Shown: piece by piece, positions 24,229-32,675 of the stretch
How the letters are laid out: each line of letters opens with the position of its first letter
Numbering within the stretch: position 1 is the stretch's first letter
Source: JAIBJN01 sp035461525
GTDB lineage: Bacteria; Actinomycetota; Thermoleophilia; Gaiellales; Gaiellaceae
NCBI GenBank assembly: GCA_035461525.1
Contig: DATHVD010000044.1
Location: forward strand, 1-57,294
DNA: 57,294 nucleotides
Direction: 5' to 3'
Program-made: the position numbers and the translations under genes
Notes under the pieces: generated by a model
Told to the model about the DNA's origin: nothing
Seen by the model: only the letters and a program-made list of their open reading frames with translations
The model's database searches: none

Positions 24229-25652
24229 AGGCGCGCCGCATCCAGCCGGGACGGCTCCGCCGCCGGCTGACGCTCGCATTCGGGCTCACCGCCTTCCTCG
24301 CGGCGGCAGCGCTCGCCGGCGGCTCCTACCTCCTCGTCCGGGACGCGCGCCTCGCCGACAGCGTCGACCGAGGGCTCGATCAGTCGCGCTTCAACCTCGT
24401 GCTCGCCGCCGAGACGCTGCCGGCCCAGGGGCCCGAGGCGCTGCTCGACGCCTACCGCAGACGCGGTGGCTTCGAGACGGTTCTGCTCGCAGGCGGGCGG
24501 GCGTACCCGTCGAGCCTCTCCGTCGGCGAGGCACAGGTGCCCGCGGGCCTCCGCGAGCTCGTCGCCACGGGTCAGCTCGGCTACGAGCGCACGACCCTCG
24601 GAGAGACGCCCACTCTGGTCGTCGGCGGCCGCGTGCCGGGCAGCGAGGACGAGGCCTTCTTCTTCTTCTCCGAGGCGGAGGTCCACGACGACCTCGACAC
24701 GCTGGGGACGATCCTGCTCGCGGGGCTCGGCGTCGTGGTCCTCATCGCCGCGCTCGCCGGCGCCCTCCTCGCGCGGCGCATCCTCGCTCCGGTCGGTCGT
24801 GCGAGCGAGGCTGCGCACTCGCTCGCGGAAGGCCTCCTCGCCACCCGCCTTCCCGTCGAGAGCGAGGACGAGTTCGGCGCGTGGGCGATCGCCTTCAACG
24901 AGATGGCGGACGCGCTCGAGGCGACCATCACCGAGCTCTCCGAGGCGCAGGCTCGCGAGCGCCGCTTCACGGCGGACGTCTCGCACGAGCTGCGGACGCC
25001 TCTGACGGCTGTCGTGAACGCCGCCTCGCTCCTGGCCGACCACCTCGAGCGGATGCCGCCCGAGGCGCGGCGGCCCGCCGAGCTCCTCGTCGAGGACGTG
25101 GCCCGGCTCCGCGACCTCGTCGAGGACCTGATGGAGATCTCGCGCCTCGACGCGGGCACGCAGCCCGTCCGGCTCGAGGCCGCGGACGCCGCCTCGGTCG
25201 TCCGCTCCGCCGTGCGCGCACGCCGCTGGGAGGGCCGGCTCGGCCTCGAGACGGAGGAGGTCGTGCTCGCCACCGATCCGCGGCGACTGGAGCGGATAGT
25301 CGCCAACCTGATCGGGAACGCGCTCGAGCACGGCGGCCGGGACGTGGCGGTGCGCGTGGGCCGCGACGGCGTCGGCGCCTTCGTCGAGGTCTCCGACCGC
25401 GGGAGGGGAATAGCGCCCGAGGATCTGCCGCACATCTTCGAGCGCTTCTACAAGGCCGACCGGGCGCGGGCCGGGCCCGGCAGCGGGCTCGGCCTGGCCA
25501 TCGCCCGCGAGAACGCGCGCCTCCTCGGCGGGGACGTCGAGGTGACGAGCGAGCGGGGCGCCGGCACGCGCTTCACGTTGCGCCTGCCCGTTACGGAACC
25601 GTTACCGGGCGGTGAGGGCGCCGTTGCGCCCCCCGGGCACGATGGCGAGTGA
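24225..25652 (+). CDS. HAMP-domain sensor histidine kinase
   Basis: A 475-aa membrane kinase. TM1 lies at about residues 13-35, an extracytoplasmic sensor of about 120 residues follows, and TM2 is near 156-180. HAMP comes next, then HisKA with H254 in DVSHELRTPLTAVVNAASLL. The HATPase_c domain shows NLIGNALEHGG, DRGRGIAPEDLPHIFERFYK and GSGLGLAIARENARLLGG. GTG 24225 overlaps the response regulator stop and is the partner start. The pair, followed by a GerMN lipoprotein, resembles the MtrA-MtrB-LpqB arrangement of actinobacteria; that parallel is inference. Confidence 0.9.
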   Translation: MKARRIQPGRLRRRLTLAFGLTAFLAAAALAGGSYLLVRDARLADSVDRGLDQSRFNLVLAAETLPAQGPEALLDAYRRRGGFETVLLAGGRAYPSSLSVGEAQVPAGLRELVATGQLGYERTTLGETPTLVVGGRVPGSEDEAFFFFSEAEVHDDLDTLGTILLAGLGVVVLIAALAGALLARRILAPVGRASEAAHSLAEGLLATRLPVESEDEFGAWAIAFNEMADALEATITELSEAQARERRFTADVSHELRTPLTAVVNAASLLADHLERMPPEARRPAELLVEDVARLRDLVEDLMEISRLDAGTQPVRLEAADAASVVRSAVRARRWEGRLGLETEEVVLATDPRRLERIVANLIGNALEHGGRDVAVRVGRDGVGAFVEVSDRGRGIAPEDLPHIFERFYKADRARAGPGSGLGLAIARENARLLGGDVEVTSERGAGTRFTLRLPVTEPLPGGEGAVAPPGHDGE

Positions 25653-25660
25653 CCACTCGT

Positions 25661-25666
25661 AGGAGG
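25661..25666 (+). promoter_or_regulatory. Consensus Shine-Dalgarno for the GerMN lipoprotein gene
   Basis: A perfect AGGAGG lies 5 bases before ATG 25672. It is stronger than most sites in this window and suggests high translation of the lipoprotein relative to the kinase upstream. Confidence 0.65.
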
Positions 25667-25671
25667 CACTC

Positions 25672-26586
25672 ATGAAGGCCCTGCTGCTCGCTCCCGCCGT
25701 CGTCCTCGCCGCATCTGCCGGCTTCCTGGCCGCGAGCTGCGGCGCCAACGGGGACGCGACCCCTGCGGGGCCGGTGCCGTCCGCCCCCGCTGCGACCACC
25801 GAGACCGCCGAGACCCTGCCTCCGCCGACGACGACGAACGAGGAGGGCGAGACCGTCCCCACGCCCGGCGTCGTCACGTACCAGGTCTGGTTCCAGAACT
25901 CCGACGGGCTCTTCGTCACGTACCGAACCCAGGAGGCGACCCCGCGGGTCGGCACCGCGGCGCTCGAGGCGCTGCTCGCGGGGCCGAGTGCCTTCGAGGC
26001 GCAGCAGGGGCTCTCCACCTCGATCCCGGACGGGACCCAGCTCCTCGGCCTCACGATCGACGAGGGGATCGCCAGCGTCGACCTGACGTCCGAGTACGGC
26101 TCCGGCGGCGGCACGCTCTCGATGCAGTCGCGCCTCGCGCAGGTCGTCTTCACGCTGACGCAGTTCCCGACCGTGGGCGGCGTCGTCTTCAGCCTCGACG
26201 GGAAGCCGATCGACGTCCTCGGCGGCGAGGGGATCATCATCGACCATCCCCTGTCGCGGAGGGACTTCGCCGACCTGCTCCCCCCCATCCTCGTCGTCTC
26301 CCCGACCTTCGAGGAGAACGTCTCCAGCCCGGTCGTCGTCCGCGGTAGCGCGAACGTCTTCGAGGCGAACGTGCTCGTGAAGATCCTCGACGAGAGCGGC
26401 GTGACGCTCGCCGAGACGTTCACGACCGCGACCTGCGGAACGGGCTGCCGAGGGACGTACCGCGTGGCCGTCCCGTTCACGGTCGATCGCGAGCAGATCG
26501 GCACCATCGTCGTCCACGACGACGACGCGGCCGGCGTCGGCCGTCCGCCCCACGAGGTCAGAATCCCCGTGCGACTCCTGCCTTGA
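25672..26586 (+). CDS. GerMN/Gmad2-domain lipoprotein
   Basis: A 304-aa lipoprotein. The signal peptide ends in a lipobox LAASC with C23, and a Pro/Thr-rich spacer (about 30-60) follows. A GerMN domain comes next (VTYQVWFQNSDGLFVTYR, then ALEALLAGPS and SVDLTSEYGSGGGTLSMQ). A C-terminal Gmad2 immunoglobulin-like domain begins at about ILVVSPTFEENVSSPVVVRG. The predicted location is the outer face of the cell membrane. The kinase gene ends 19 bp upstream, and GerMN lipoproteins such as LpqB modulate partner kinases, so a sensor role is plausible. A role in spore germination is not implied. Confidence 0.85.
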   Translation: MKALLLAPAVVLAASAGFLAASCGANGDATPAGPVPSAPAATTETAETLPPPTTTNEEGETVPTPGVVTYQVWFQNSDGLFVTYRTQEATPRVGTAALEALLAGPSAFEAQQGLSTSIPDGTQLLGLTIDEGIASVDLTSEYGSGGGTLSMQSRLAQVVFTLTQFPTVGGVVFSLDGKPIDVLGGEGIIIDHPLSRRDFADLLPPILVVSPTFEENVSSPVVVRGSANVFEANVLVKILDESGVTLAETFTTATCGTGCRGTYRVAVPFTVDREQIGTIVVHDDDAAGVGRPPHEVRIPVRLLP

Positions 26587-26638
26587 TGAGGAATCCGGCG
26601 ATCGACGACGAACTGAAGCCTTCCGTGAGGACGGCGGA

Positions 26639-27661
26639 ATGAGCACGCGGAAAATCCGGCGCTGGGGCCGCGGCCTGGCGAGCGTGCTCACGGCCGCCGG
26701 TGTCGCCGTCCTCGTACTCGTCGCCGCCGCGCCCGCGCAGGAAGGCCCGGTCACTGGCATGGAGAAGGCGGCCGAGGGCCTCGTCGCCGCGGGAGTGACC
26801 GTCGGCGACCTCGACCTCTCGGGCCTCGACGAGGCCGGCGTGCGGAGCGCGCTCACCGACTACGCCTCCCGCCCCGTCACGATCGCGTTCCGGGGCGAGA
26901 GCCGGCGTTACGCGCCCGAGACGCTGGGGGCGCAGACGGACGTCGAGCGCGCCGTGACGGCCGTCTTGGACGCGTCCGCAGGGACGCGGGTCGGGCTTGC
27001 TGTCGAAGTGGACGGAAAGAGCCTGCGTCGATGGGCGCACCGGGTGGCCGGGCAGTTCGCCCGGCCTGCCGGCGACTCCGAGATCGTCCTGCGCGGCCAG
27101 CGGCCCCGGATCACGCGGTCGAGCTTCGGCCGCGAGGTACGGCAGGGGCAGCTCCGCGCCGCCGCCGCGAGCGCGCTTCGGGCGAGCGGGCGCGAGCGGA
27201 TCCAGCTCCCGGTGCGCGTGCTCCGGCCCGAGGTGACGCAGCGGAACGCCGGCCGCGCGATCGTCATCCTGCGCGACTCGAACGAGCTCACGCTCTTCGC
27301 CGCCGACGGGCGCAGGCGGATGAAGGTGCAGCGCCAGTTCCGCGTCGCCACCGGTCAGGCCTCGAACCCGACGCCGCTCGGCTCCTTCACGATCGTGGAC
27401 ATGCAGCGGGACCCCTGGTGGTACCCGCCGGACTCCGACTGGGCGCAGGGCAAGGAGCCCGTGCCGCCGGGGCCCGGCAACCCGCTCGGCACGCGCTGGA
27501 TGGGCCTCTCCGAACCGTTGATCGGGATTCACGGCACACCCGACGCGGCCTCGATCGGCTACTCGGCCTCCCGCGGCTGCATCCGCATGTTCGTCCCCGA
27601 CGCCGAGTGGCTCTTCGAGCGGGTCGAGGAGGGGACGCCGGTGTTCATCCTCGGCGAGTAG
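26639..27661 (+). CDS. L,D-transpeptidase (YkuD) with N-terminal peptidoglycan-binding-like domain
   Basis: A 340-aa exported enzyme. An N-terminal hydrophobic signal (about 14-35) is followed by a putative PG_binding_4-type domain (about 50-190). The YkuD catalytic domain follows, with LIGIHGTPDAASIGYSASRG and the catalytic Cys in RGCIRM at about residue 312. The family makes 3-3 peptidoglycan cross-links or attaches proteins to peptidoglycan. It follows the lipoprotein gene by 52 bp and ends 6 bp before the GNAT gene. The His and Cys of the active site are present. Confidence 0.88.
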   Translation: MSTRKIRRWGRGLASVLTAAGVAVLVLVAAAPAQEGPVTGMEKAAEGLVAAGVTVGDLDLSGLDEAGVRSALTDYASRPVTIAFRGESRRYAPETLGAQTDVERAVTAVLDASAGTRVGLAVEVDGKSLRRWAHRVAGQFARPAGDSEIVLRGQRPRITRSSFGREVRQGQLRAAAASALRASGRERIQLPVRVLRPEVTQRNAGRAIVILRDSNELTLFAADGRRRMKVQRQFRVATGQASNPTPLGSFTIVDMQRDPWWYPPDSDWAQGKEPVPPGPGNPLGTRWMGLSEPLIGIHGTPDAASIGYSASRGCIRMFVPDAEWLFERVEEGTPVFILGE

Positions 27662-27667
27662 CTCCGC

Positions 27668-28261
27668 GTGTGGGACGGCCTGGCGACGCGGCTCGAGGGG
27701 CGGATCGTCGTCGTCGAGCCGCTCGCGCCCCAGCACGAGGAGGGTCTCTGGGCCGCCGCCCAGGCTCCGGCGATCTGGCGCTGGATGCCCTGGGAGGCCG
27801 CCGCCGACCGGGAGAGCTTCGCGCGCTGGCACGCGGACGCGCTCGCACGGAGCAAGGCGGGGCTCGAGGCGGCGTACGCCGTCCTCTCCGCCGTGACCGG
27901 GGAGGGGCTCGGGAGCACGCGCTACCTCAACCCGCGGCCGGAGCACCTCGGTGTCGAGATCGGCTGGACCTGGCTCTCGCCGAGCGCGTGGGGCACGGGG
28001 GCGAACACCGAAGCGAAACTCCTCCTCCTGCACCACGCCTTCGAGGCGCTCGGCTGCATGCGGGTCGAGTTCAAGACGGACGCCCGCAACGAGCGCTCCC
28101 GCGCAGCGCTCGCGGCGCTCCCCGCCCGTTTCGAGGGGGTCTTCGCCAAGCACATGCTCGTCCGCGGCGGCGACGTGCGCGACTCGGCGTGGTACGCGAT
28201 CGTGGACGACGACTGGCCGGCGGTGCGGGCGAACCTCGAACGCCGCCTCGGCGCCCGGTAA
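27668..28261 (+). CDS. GNAT acetyltransferase (RimJ/RimL type)
   Basis: A 197-aa protein of the GNAT fold. The N-terminal strand is RIVVVEPLAPQHEEGLW. The middle has GVEIGWTWLSPSAWGTGANT, equivalent to the acetyl-CoA-binding loop region. RVEFKTDARNERSRAALAAL is the typical RimJ/RimL C-terminal motif. GTG 27668 starts 6 bp after the L,D-transpeptidase stop. The substrate cannot be told from sequence; small amines, antibiotics and protein N-termini are all possible for this group. Confidence 0.8.
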   Translation: MWDGLATRLEGRIVVVEPLAPQHEEGLWAAAQAPAIWRWMPWEAAADRESFARWHADALARSKAGLEAAYAVLSAVTGEGLGSTRYLNPRPEHLGVEIGWTWLSPSAWGTGANTEAKLLLLHHAFEALGCMRVEFKTDARNERSRAALAALPARFEGVFAKHMLVRGGDVRDSAWYAIVDDDWPAVRANLERRLGAR

Positions 28262-28275
28262 GAGCGGCCGTCTGC

Positions 28276-28290
28276 GAGGCCCCGGGCCTC
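28276..28290. other. GC-rich hairpin between convergent genes
   Basis: GAGGCC-CCG-GGCCTC lies in the 72-bp gap between the converging GNAT and IMPase-like genes. It could help end transcription from either side, but it has no adjoining T-tract, so it is not a standard intrinsic terminator. Confidence 0.2.
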
Positions 28291-28333
28291 CGGAAGCGCC
28301 CCGCCGGTCGCCACGATCCCTTGCAACAGGCTG

Positions 28334-29164
28334 TTACTTGGGCTCTTCGGGCCCCCGGGTCAGCCGTGACCACAGCTCGCTGCAGAGCTCCGGGGTCGCG
28401 GCCGCGACGACGCGGGAGCGGGCGCCCAGGTCGAGCGCCGCCTCGGCGAACGGCGGGTCGTCGGGGAGGTCGATCACGAGCCCGCGCTCGAGGACGAGGA
28501 GCTGAGCGGCGGCGATGTCCACGCTGCGGGCCCGCTTCAGGGAGCAGACCGCGTCCACGCGACCGGCGGCCAGGTGGCAGAGCGAGAGCGCGAGCGAGCC
28601 CATGATCCGCGTCCGCTGGGCGAAGCCGACGAGGCCTCCGACCCGCTCGGCGACGCTGTCGGTGCGGGTCGCTTCGAGCGAGAGGATCTCCACGGCCTCC
28701 TTCGGCCCCGGGCCCGCGAGCGGGCGCCCGTTCAGGAGAGCGCCGCCGCCGCGGCGGGCCACCCACTCCTCGCCCGTCCCGAAGTCGTGCACGAAGCCGA
28801 GCTCGACGTCGCCCAGACGCGGCCCGGAGGCGACGGCCAGGGAGAGGGAGAAGAACGGGATTCCGCGCTTCGCGTTGACGCTCCCGTCGATCGGGTCGCA
28901 GACGACGTGCACGCCGCCGCCTCCGTCCCCGAAGACGCGCTCGCCGAGCTCCTCGGAGAGAAGCGTGAAGCCGCAGCCGGCCGCGGCCTCCTGCTCCAGC
29001 CGGCCGACGACGGCCCGCTCGGCCGCCAGGTCGACGGCGGTCGTGTCGTCGCCGCCCTTACCGGCGCCGACGCGCGGCTCGCGCTCGGCCCTGGTCGGCA
29101 GCTCGTCCAGCACCCGGGCCACGGCGGCGGCCGCATCCCGGCAGACTCCGAGCCAGTCCGTCAC
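28334..29164 (-). CDS. Inositol-monophosphatase-like phosphatase
   Basis: A 276-aa protein of the Li+-sensitive, Mg2+-dependent phosphatase superfamily. Metal-binding motifs are LLSEELGE (about 72) and CDPIDGSVNAKRGIPFFSLS (near 90), with a C-terminal VDIAAAQLLVLERGL in place of the usual WDxAA motif. The DPIDGSxN form differs slightly from the DPLDGTxN of classic IMPases. Substrates in the family include inositol phosphate, PAP and sugar bisphosphates. GTG 29164 overlaps the DUF1015 stop as GTGA, which suggests joint action with that protein. Confidence 0.82.
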   Translation of the reverse strand: MTDWLGVCRDAAAAVARVLDELPTRAEREPRVGAGKGGDDTTAVDLAAERAVVGRLEQEAAAGCGFTLLSEELGERVFGDGGGGVHVVCDPIDGSVNAKRGIPFFSLSLAVASGPRLGDVELGFVHDFGTGEEWVARRGGGALLNGRPLAGPGPKEAVEILSLEATRTDSVAERVGGLVGFAQRTRIMGSLALSLCHLAAGRVDAVCSLKRARSVDIAAAQLLVLERGLVIDLPDDPPFAEAALDLGARSRVVAAATPELCSELWSRLTRGPEEPK

Positions 29165-30288
29165 TCGTCGAAGGGGGAGAAGAGGAGCCCGCTCGTCAGC
29201 TTGGGGAAGAAGTACGTGCTCTTCGGCGGCATGCGCTCGCCGGCGCGCGCGAAGGACTCGACCTCCTCGACGGTCGGAGGGCGCACGATGAACGCGGCGG
29301 TGGCGGCACCGACGGCGACGGCGCGCTCGGCCTCGTCGGCGCTGGCCGTGTAGGCGACGTCCCCGAGCGGCAGCTCGTCGACGAGAGCCGCGTCGAGCCC
29401 GTGCCCGGCGCCCTCGAAGAGCGTCGCCGAGCCGGGCGTCAGCAGGACGAAGGCGGCGCGGTCGCGCGGCAGGCCGGCGAGGGCGGAGCGGGCCTCGGCC
29501 GCGCCGGCGAGCTCGGTGCGCCGGAAGCGGCCGTCCAGCTCGGGCACCGGGCCGCTCACGACCCTGTGGGTGGGAAAGATCTCGAGCCCCGCGTCGTCCT
29601 TGCTCACGAGCACGGCGAGGACGTGGGCCGTCTCCTCCGTCCCCTCGTCCTCGTGGTAGCGGAGGGCCGTCTCGTAGCGGTGGTGGCCGTCGGCGACGAG
29701 CAGGGGGCCCTCCACACGGGCGAGAACGTCCGCGATCGCGCGCGGCTCGTCGATCGGCCAGAGCCGGCTCTCGACGCCGTCGAGCACGGCCCTCAGCAGC
29801 GGCTCGCCGTCGGGCCACGGGGACCTCCCGTGGTGGAGGAGGAAGATCGGCGACAGCTTCGTCCCCGTGGCGCGAAGGAGCTCGAGGCGGGCCTGCTTCG
29901 GCCCCGGGAACGTCCCCTCGTGCGGGAGGACGGCGCCCGAGCGGTAGGGCTCGAGGCGGGCCCGGGCCACGATCCCCCGGCGGGTGCGCGGGACGCCGTC
30001 CGGGCCGGTGAAGGACTCCTCGAGGAGCCACACCGCCGGTCGCTCGTCGCGGACGAGGATGCCCCGCTCCCGCCAGTCGGCGAGGGCCCGCGCCGCGTAC
30101 TCGGCCCGCTCGGGGCGGATGAGCCGCACCGCGTTCCAGGGGCTCCTCGCCTCGAGCCCGGCCTGCAGCTCGGGGGTGACGATGTCGTACGGCGGAGCGA
30201 CGAGGTCGTCGAGCGGCCCCGCCTTCCCCACGTCGTAACGCAGGGCGCGAAACGGCTTCAGCAGGGGCACCGCGGGCCAGCTTACCAT
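29161..30288 (-). CDS. DUF1015 family protein
   Basis: A 375-aa protein. DUF1015 hallmarks are LLKPFRALRYDVG at the N-terminus, APPYDIVTPE, ARSPWNAVRLIRPE and LLVADGHHRYETALRYHED near 180. ATG 30288 and GTG 30270 are both possible starts; the second begins just before the conserved PLLKPFRALRY. The biochemical role of the family is not settled; its genes often sit near serine-biosynthesis genes in other bacteria (from memory, not checked). It is divergent from the YhaM-like gene across 25 bp. Confidence 0.82.
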   Translation of the reverse strand: MVSWPAVPLLKPFRALRYDVGKAGPLDDLVAPPYDIVTPELQAGLEARSPWNAVRLIRPERAEYAARALADWRERGILVRDERPAVWLLEESFTGPDGVPRTRRGIVARARLEPYRSGAVLPHEGTFPGPKQARLELLRATGTKLSPIFLLHHGRSPWPDGEPLLRAVLDGVESRLWPIDEPRAIADVLARVEGPLLVADGHHRYETALRYHEDEGTEETAHVLAVLVSKDDAGLEIFPTHRVVSGPVPELDGRFRRTELAGAAEARSALAGLPRDRAAFVLLTPGSATLFEGAGHGLDAALVDELPLGDVAYTASADEAERAVAVGAATAAFIVRPPTVEEVESFARAGERMPPKSTYFFPKLTSGLLFSPFDE

Positions 30289-30313
30289 CCGTCCCCGGAC
30301 CTAGAATCGCAGG

Positions 30314-31168
30314 GTGTCGATCGCGGAGCTCGCCGAGGATCGCGTCGTCGAGGGCCTCTTCGCGGTCGCCCGGAAGCGCCGCTTGCGCACCCGCTCCGGG
30401 AGCCCGTATCTGGCGCTCGAGCTCGTCGATCCGACCGGCTCGATCGAGGCCCGGGTCTGGAACGACGTCGAGCTCCTCGACGGCCGCTTCCGCGAGGGCG
30501 ACGCGGTGCGCGTGCTCGGGAGGGTCGAGCGCTTCCGCGACCGGCTCCAGCTCGAGGTGCGCTCGCTCGAGCCGACCGAGGCCGACCCCGCGGAGCTCGT
30601 GCCGGCGCCGCGCCGGAACGTCGAGGAGCTGGACGGCTTCTTCGACTTCCTCGCGGCCGAGCTCTCGCATCCCGGCCTGCGCGCCGTCGTGGGCCGATTC
30701 GTCGTCGACGGCGACTTCCGCGCCCGCCTGCGGCTCCTGCCGGCGACACAGGACGGCCACCACGCCTGGGCCGGAGGGCTGCTCGAGCACACCGTGGGCG
30801 TCGCCTCGCTCGTCCGCGAGGCCGCCCAGCTCCACCCGCGTCTCCGCGCCGACATCCTGCTCGCGGCCGCCCTCCTCCACGACGCCGGGCGCACGCGAGA
30901 GCTCGACCGCGGGCCGCTCTTCCTGCCCACCGCCGAGGGGAAGCTCCTCGGCCACGTCCATCTTGGGCTCCGCCTGATCGAGGACCGGGCCGGCGGCCTC
31001 GAGCCGAACGTGCTCGCCGAGGTGCTCCACGCGGTCTCGGCGCACCACGACGCTCGCGCGGCCCGGACGGCGGAGGCGTCGGTGCTCCACCACGCGAACG
31101 CGCTCGACGCGGCGGCGGCGATGCGGCCGGTGACGACGGAGGGCGGCGCCCCTAGCGCGGCGGGCTGA
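30314..31168 (+). CDS. OB-fold/HD-domain nuclease (YhaM-like)
   Basis: A 284-aa protein. An N-terminal OB-fold (about 20-95, with YLALELVDPTGSIEARVWND) is followed by an HD phosphohydrolase domain. Metal-site motifs are HHAWAGGLLEHT near 150, the HD pair in LLAAALLHDAGR near 185, and HAVSAHHDARAA further on. This is the architecture of YhaM 3'-5' exoribonuclease, although members range in substrate. The start is GTG 30314. The last 17 bp overlap the 3' end of the opposite-strand GTPase gene. Confidence 0.82.
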   Translation: MSIAELAEDRVVEGLFAVARKRRLRTRSGSPYLALELVDPTGSIEARVWNDVELLDGRFREGDAVRVLGRVERFRDRLQLEVRSLEPTEADPAELVPAPRRNVEELDGFFDFLAAELSHPGLRAVVGRFVVDGDFRARLRLLPATQDGHHAWAGGLLEHTVGVASLVREAAQLHPRLRADILLAAALLHDAGRTRELDRGPLFLPTAEGKLLGHVHLGLRLIEDRAGGLEPNVLAEVLHAVSAHHDARAARTAEASVLHHANALDAAAAMRPVTTEGGAPSAAG

Positions 31169-32078
31169 ACCTCACGTTCAGGACGTCGCCGTCCTCGACG
31201 ACGTAGGTCTTCCCCTCCAGACGCTGGAGGCCTCGTCTCGACGCTTCCGCGTGGGAGCCGCAGGCGGCGAGGTCGTCCCAGCGGATCACCTCGCAGCGGA
31301 TGAACCCGCGCGCGATGTCCGTATGGATCGTCGCGGCCGCGTCGAGCGCGGTGCCTCCACGAGGAAGCGTCCACGCCCGCGTCTCCTTGTCGCCGGCGGT
31401 GAAGAACGCGACGAGGTCGAGCGCGGCGAGGAGGCGGCGGACGACGTCCTCCAGTGCCGACGGCCCCTCGCGGAACACGGCGGCTTCCTCGGGGGGAAGC
31501 ACGGTCAGCTCGGCCTCGAGCGCGAGGTCGACGCCCCCCGGGCCGTTCACGAGCTCAAGGAGCGGCTTCGTCGTCAGCGGCTCGAGCTCGGCCGGAAGCT
31601 CGCCGGGGAAGGTCTCGATTCGCCCGCCGGCGTCGAGGTGGGCGAGGAGCCGCTCGAGGGTCGCGACCTCGGTGCGAAGCTGCGGGTCGCCGGACTTCGC
31701 CTGCTTCGCCACCCGCTCCAGCCGCCGCTCGACGTGCTCCCGGTCGGCCAGGAGGAGCTCGAGGGCGAGGGTGACGCGGTCGTCGGCAGGGTCGCGGGTC
31801 CCCGACCAGCCGTCGTAGACCGCGAGGAGCGCGTCGGACTGGCGGAGGTTCCCGAGGAGTTGCGCGCCGCCCCCGGGCACGTCGACGACCCGGATGGCGG
31901 CCGGGGTCGTCTTGCGGGCGGCGACGGCCGCCGCAACCCGGGCCAGCCGCTCGTCGGGGACCGGGGCCATGCCGACGTTCTTCTTCCCGGACGCCGAGCC
32001 GCCCGCGCCCGTGAGGACGTTGAAGAGTGTCGTCTTCCCGGCGTCGGGAAGACCGACGATGCCGACGGCGAGCGGCAC
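31152..32078 (-). CDS. YchF-like GTPase/ATPase, short form
   Basis: A 308-aa TRAFAC P-loop protein. The P-loop is GIVGLPDAGKTTLFN, then NVGMAPVPDERL, and the G3 motif is VVDVPGGG. The C-terminal TGS-like half includes FFTAGDKETRAWTLPRG, GFIRCEVI and VEDGDVLNVRF. YchF proteins are usually about 360 residues; here the helical/A domain region is shortened. Classic YchF hydrolyses ATP rather than GTP. GTG 32078 follows the sigma factor stop with no gap, so it is translated with that gene. Confidence 0.78.
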   Translation of the reverse strand: MPLAVGIVGLPDAGKTTLFNVLTGAGGSASGKKNVGMAPVPDERLARVAAAVAARKTTPAAIRVVDVPGGGAQLLGNLRQSDALLAVYDGWSGTRDPADDRVTLALELLLADREHVERRLERVAKQAKSGDPQLRTEVATLERLLAHLDAGGRIETFPGELPAELEPLTTKPLLELVNGPGGVDLALEAELTVLPPEEAAVFREGPSALEDVVRRLLAALDLVAFFTAGDKETRAWTLPRGGTALDAAATIHTDIARGFIRCEVIRWDDLAACGSHAEASRRGLQRLEGKTYVVEDGDVLNVRFSPPR

Positions 32079-32651
32079 CTACGCGGCCCCGGCGAGCTGG
32101 CGCTGCAGCGAGGCGAGGGCGCGATGCTGCAACGACTTCACGGCGCCTTCCGACTTGCCGAGGATCGTCGCCGCCTCGCCGTTCGAGAAGTTGAAGACGA
32201 ACTTGAGCGTCAGGACCTGCTGCTGGTCGTCGGAGAGCTCCTCGATCATCTCGAGCATGCTGGCGCGGCCGATGGAATGGAGGGCCTCCTCCTCCGCGGT
32301 CGCGTGCTCCGCGCCCGCCGGCTCCGGCGGCTCCTCCTCGGGCTGCCAGCGCTTGCGGGAGCGGAAGTGGTCGATGGCGAGGTTCCGGGCGATCCGGAAG
32401 AGCCAGGCTGAGAAGGGCGCGGTGCGCCACTCGAACCTCCCGATCGACTCGATCATCTTCACGAAGGTCTGGTTGGTGAGGTCCTCGGCGTCGTGCCGGT
32501 TTCCGACCGTCATCTGCAGGTAGGCGTAGATGCGGTCGAAGTGGAGGAGGTAGAGCTCCTCGAGCGCCTCGCGGTCGCCGCCCTGCGCGCGCGCGACGAG
32601 CGCACGCACCTCGGCCGCGCTCCCACCGGTCTCGGTGCCGGTCTCCGCCAT
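32079..32651 (-). CDS. ECF-type sigma-70 family factor
   Basis: A 190-aa sigma factor. Region 2 is visible as LHFDRIYAYLQMTVGN, RHDAEDLTNQTFVKM and WLFRIARNLAIDHFR. An acidic, Pro/Glu-rich linker (about 100-125) follows, then region 4 with LSDDQQQVLTLKFVFNFS and GKSEGAVKSLQHRALASLQ. No anti-sigma factor gene adjoins it. The next gene downstream is the YchF-like GTPase, which directly abuts. ATG 32651 is taken as the start. The regulon is unknown. Confidence 0.88.
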   Translation of the reverse strand: MAETGTETGGSAAEVRALVARAQGGDREALEELYLLHFDRIYAYLQMTVGNRHDAEDLTNQTFVKMIESIGRFEWRTAPFSAWLFRIARNLAIDHFRSRKRWQPEEEPPEPAGAEHATAEEEALHSIGRASMLEMIEELSDDQQQVLTLKFVFNFSNGEAATILGKSEGAVKSLQHRALASLQRQLAGAA

Positions 32652-32675
32652 GGTCGGCTCGGCCTCCTCGGCAGG

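Noticed and set aside
29161..31374. Long open frames that would extend the IMPase-like gene upstream or run opposite the YhaM-like gene
   Set aside because: Upstream of GTG 29164 the frame lies out of phase with the conserved DUF1015 gene and has no IMPase similarity.
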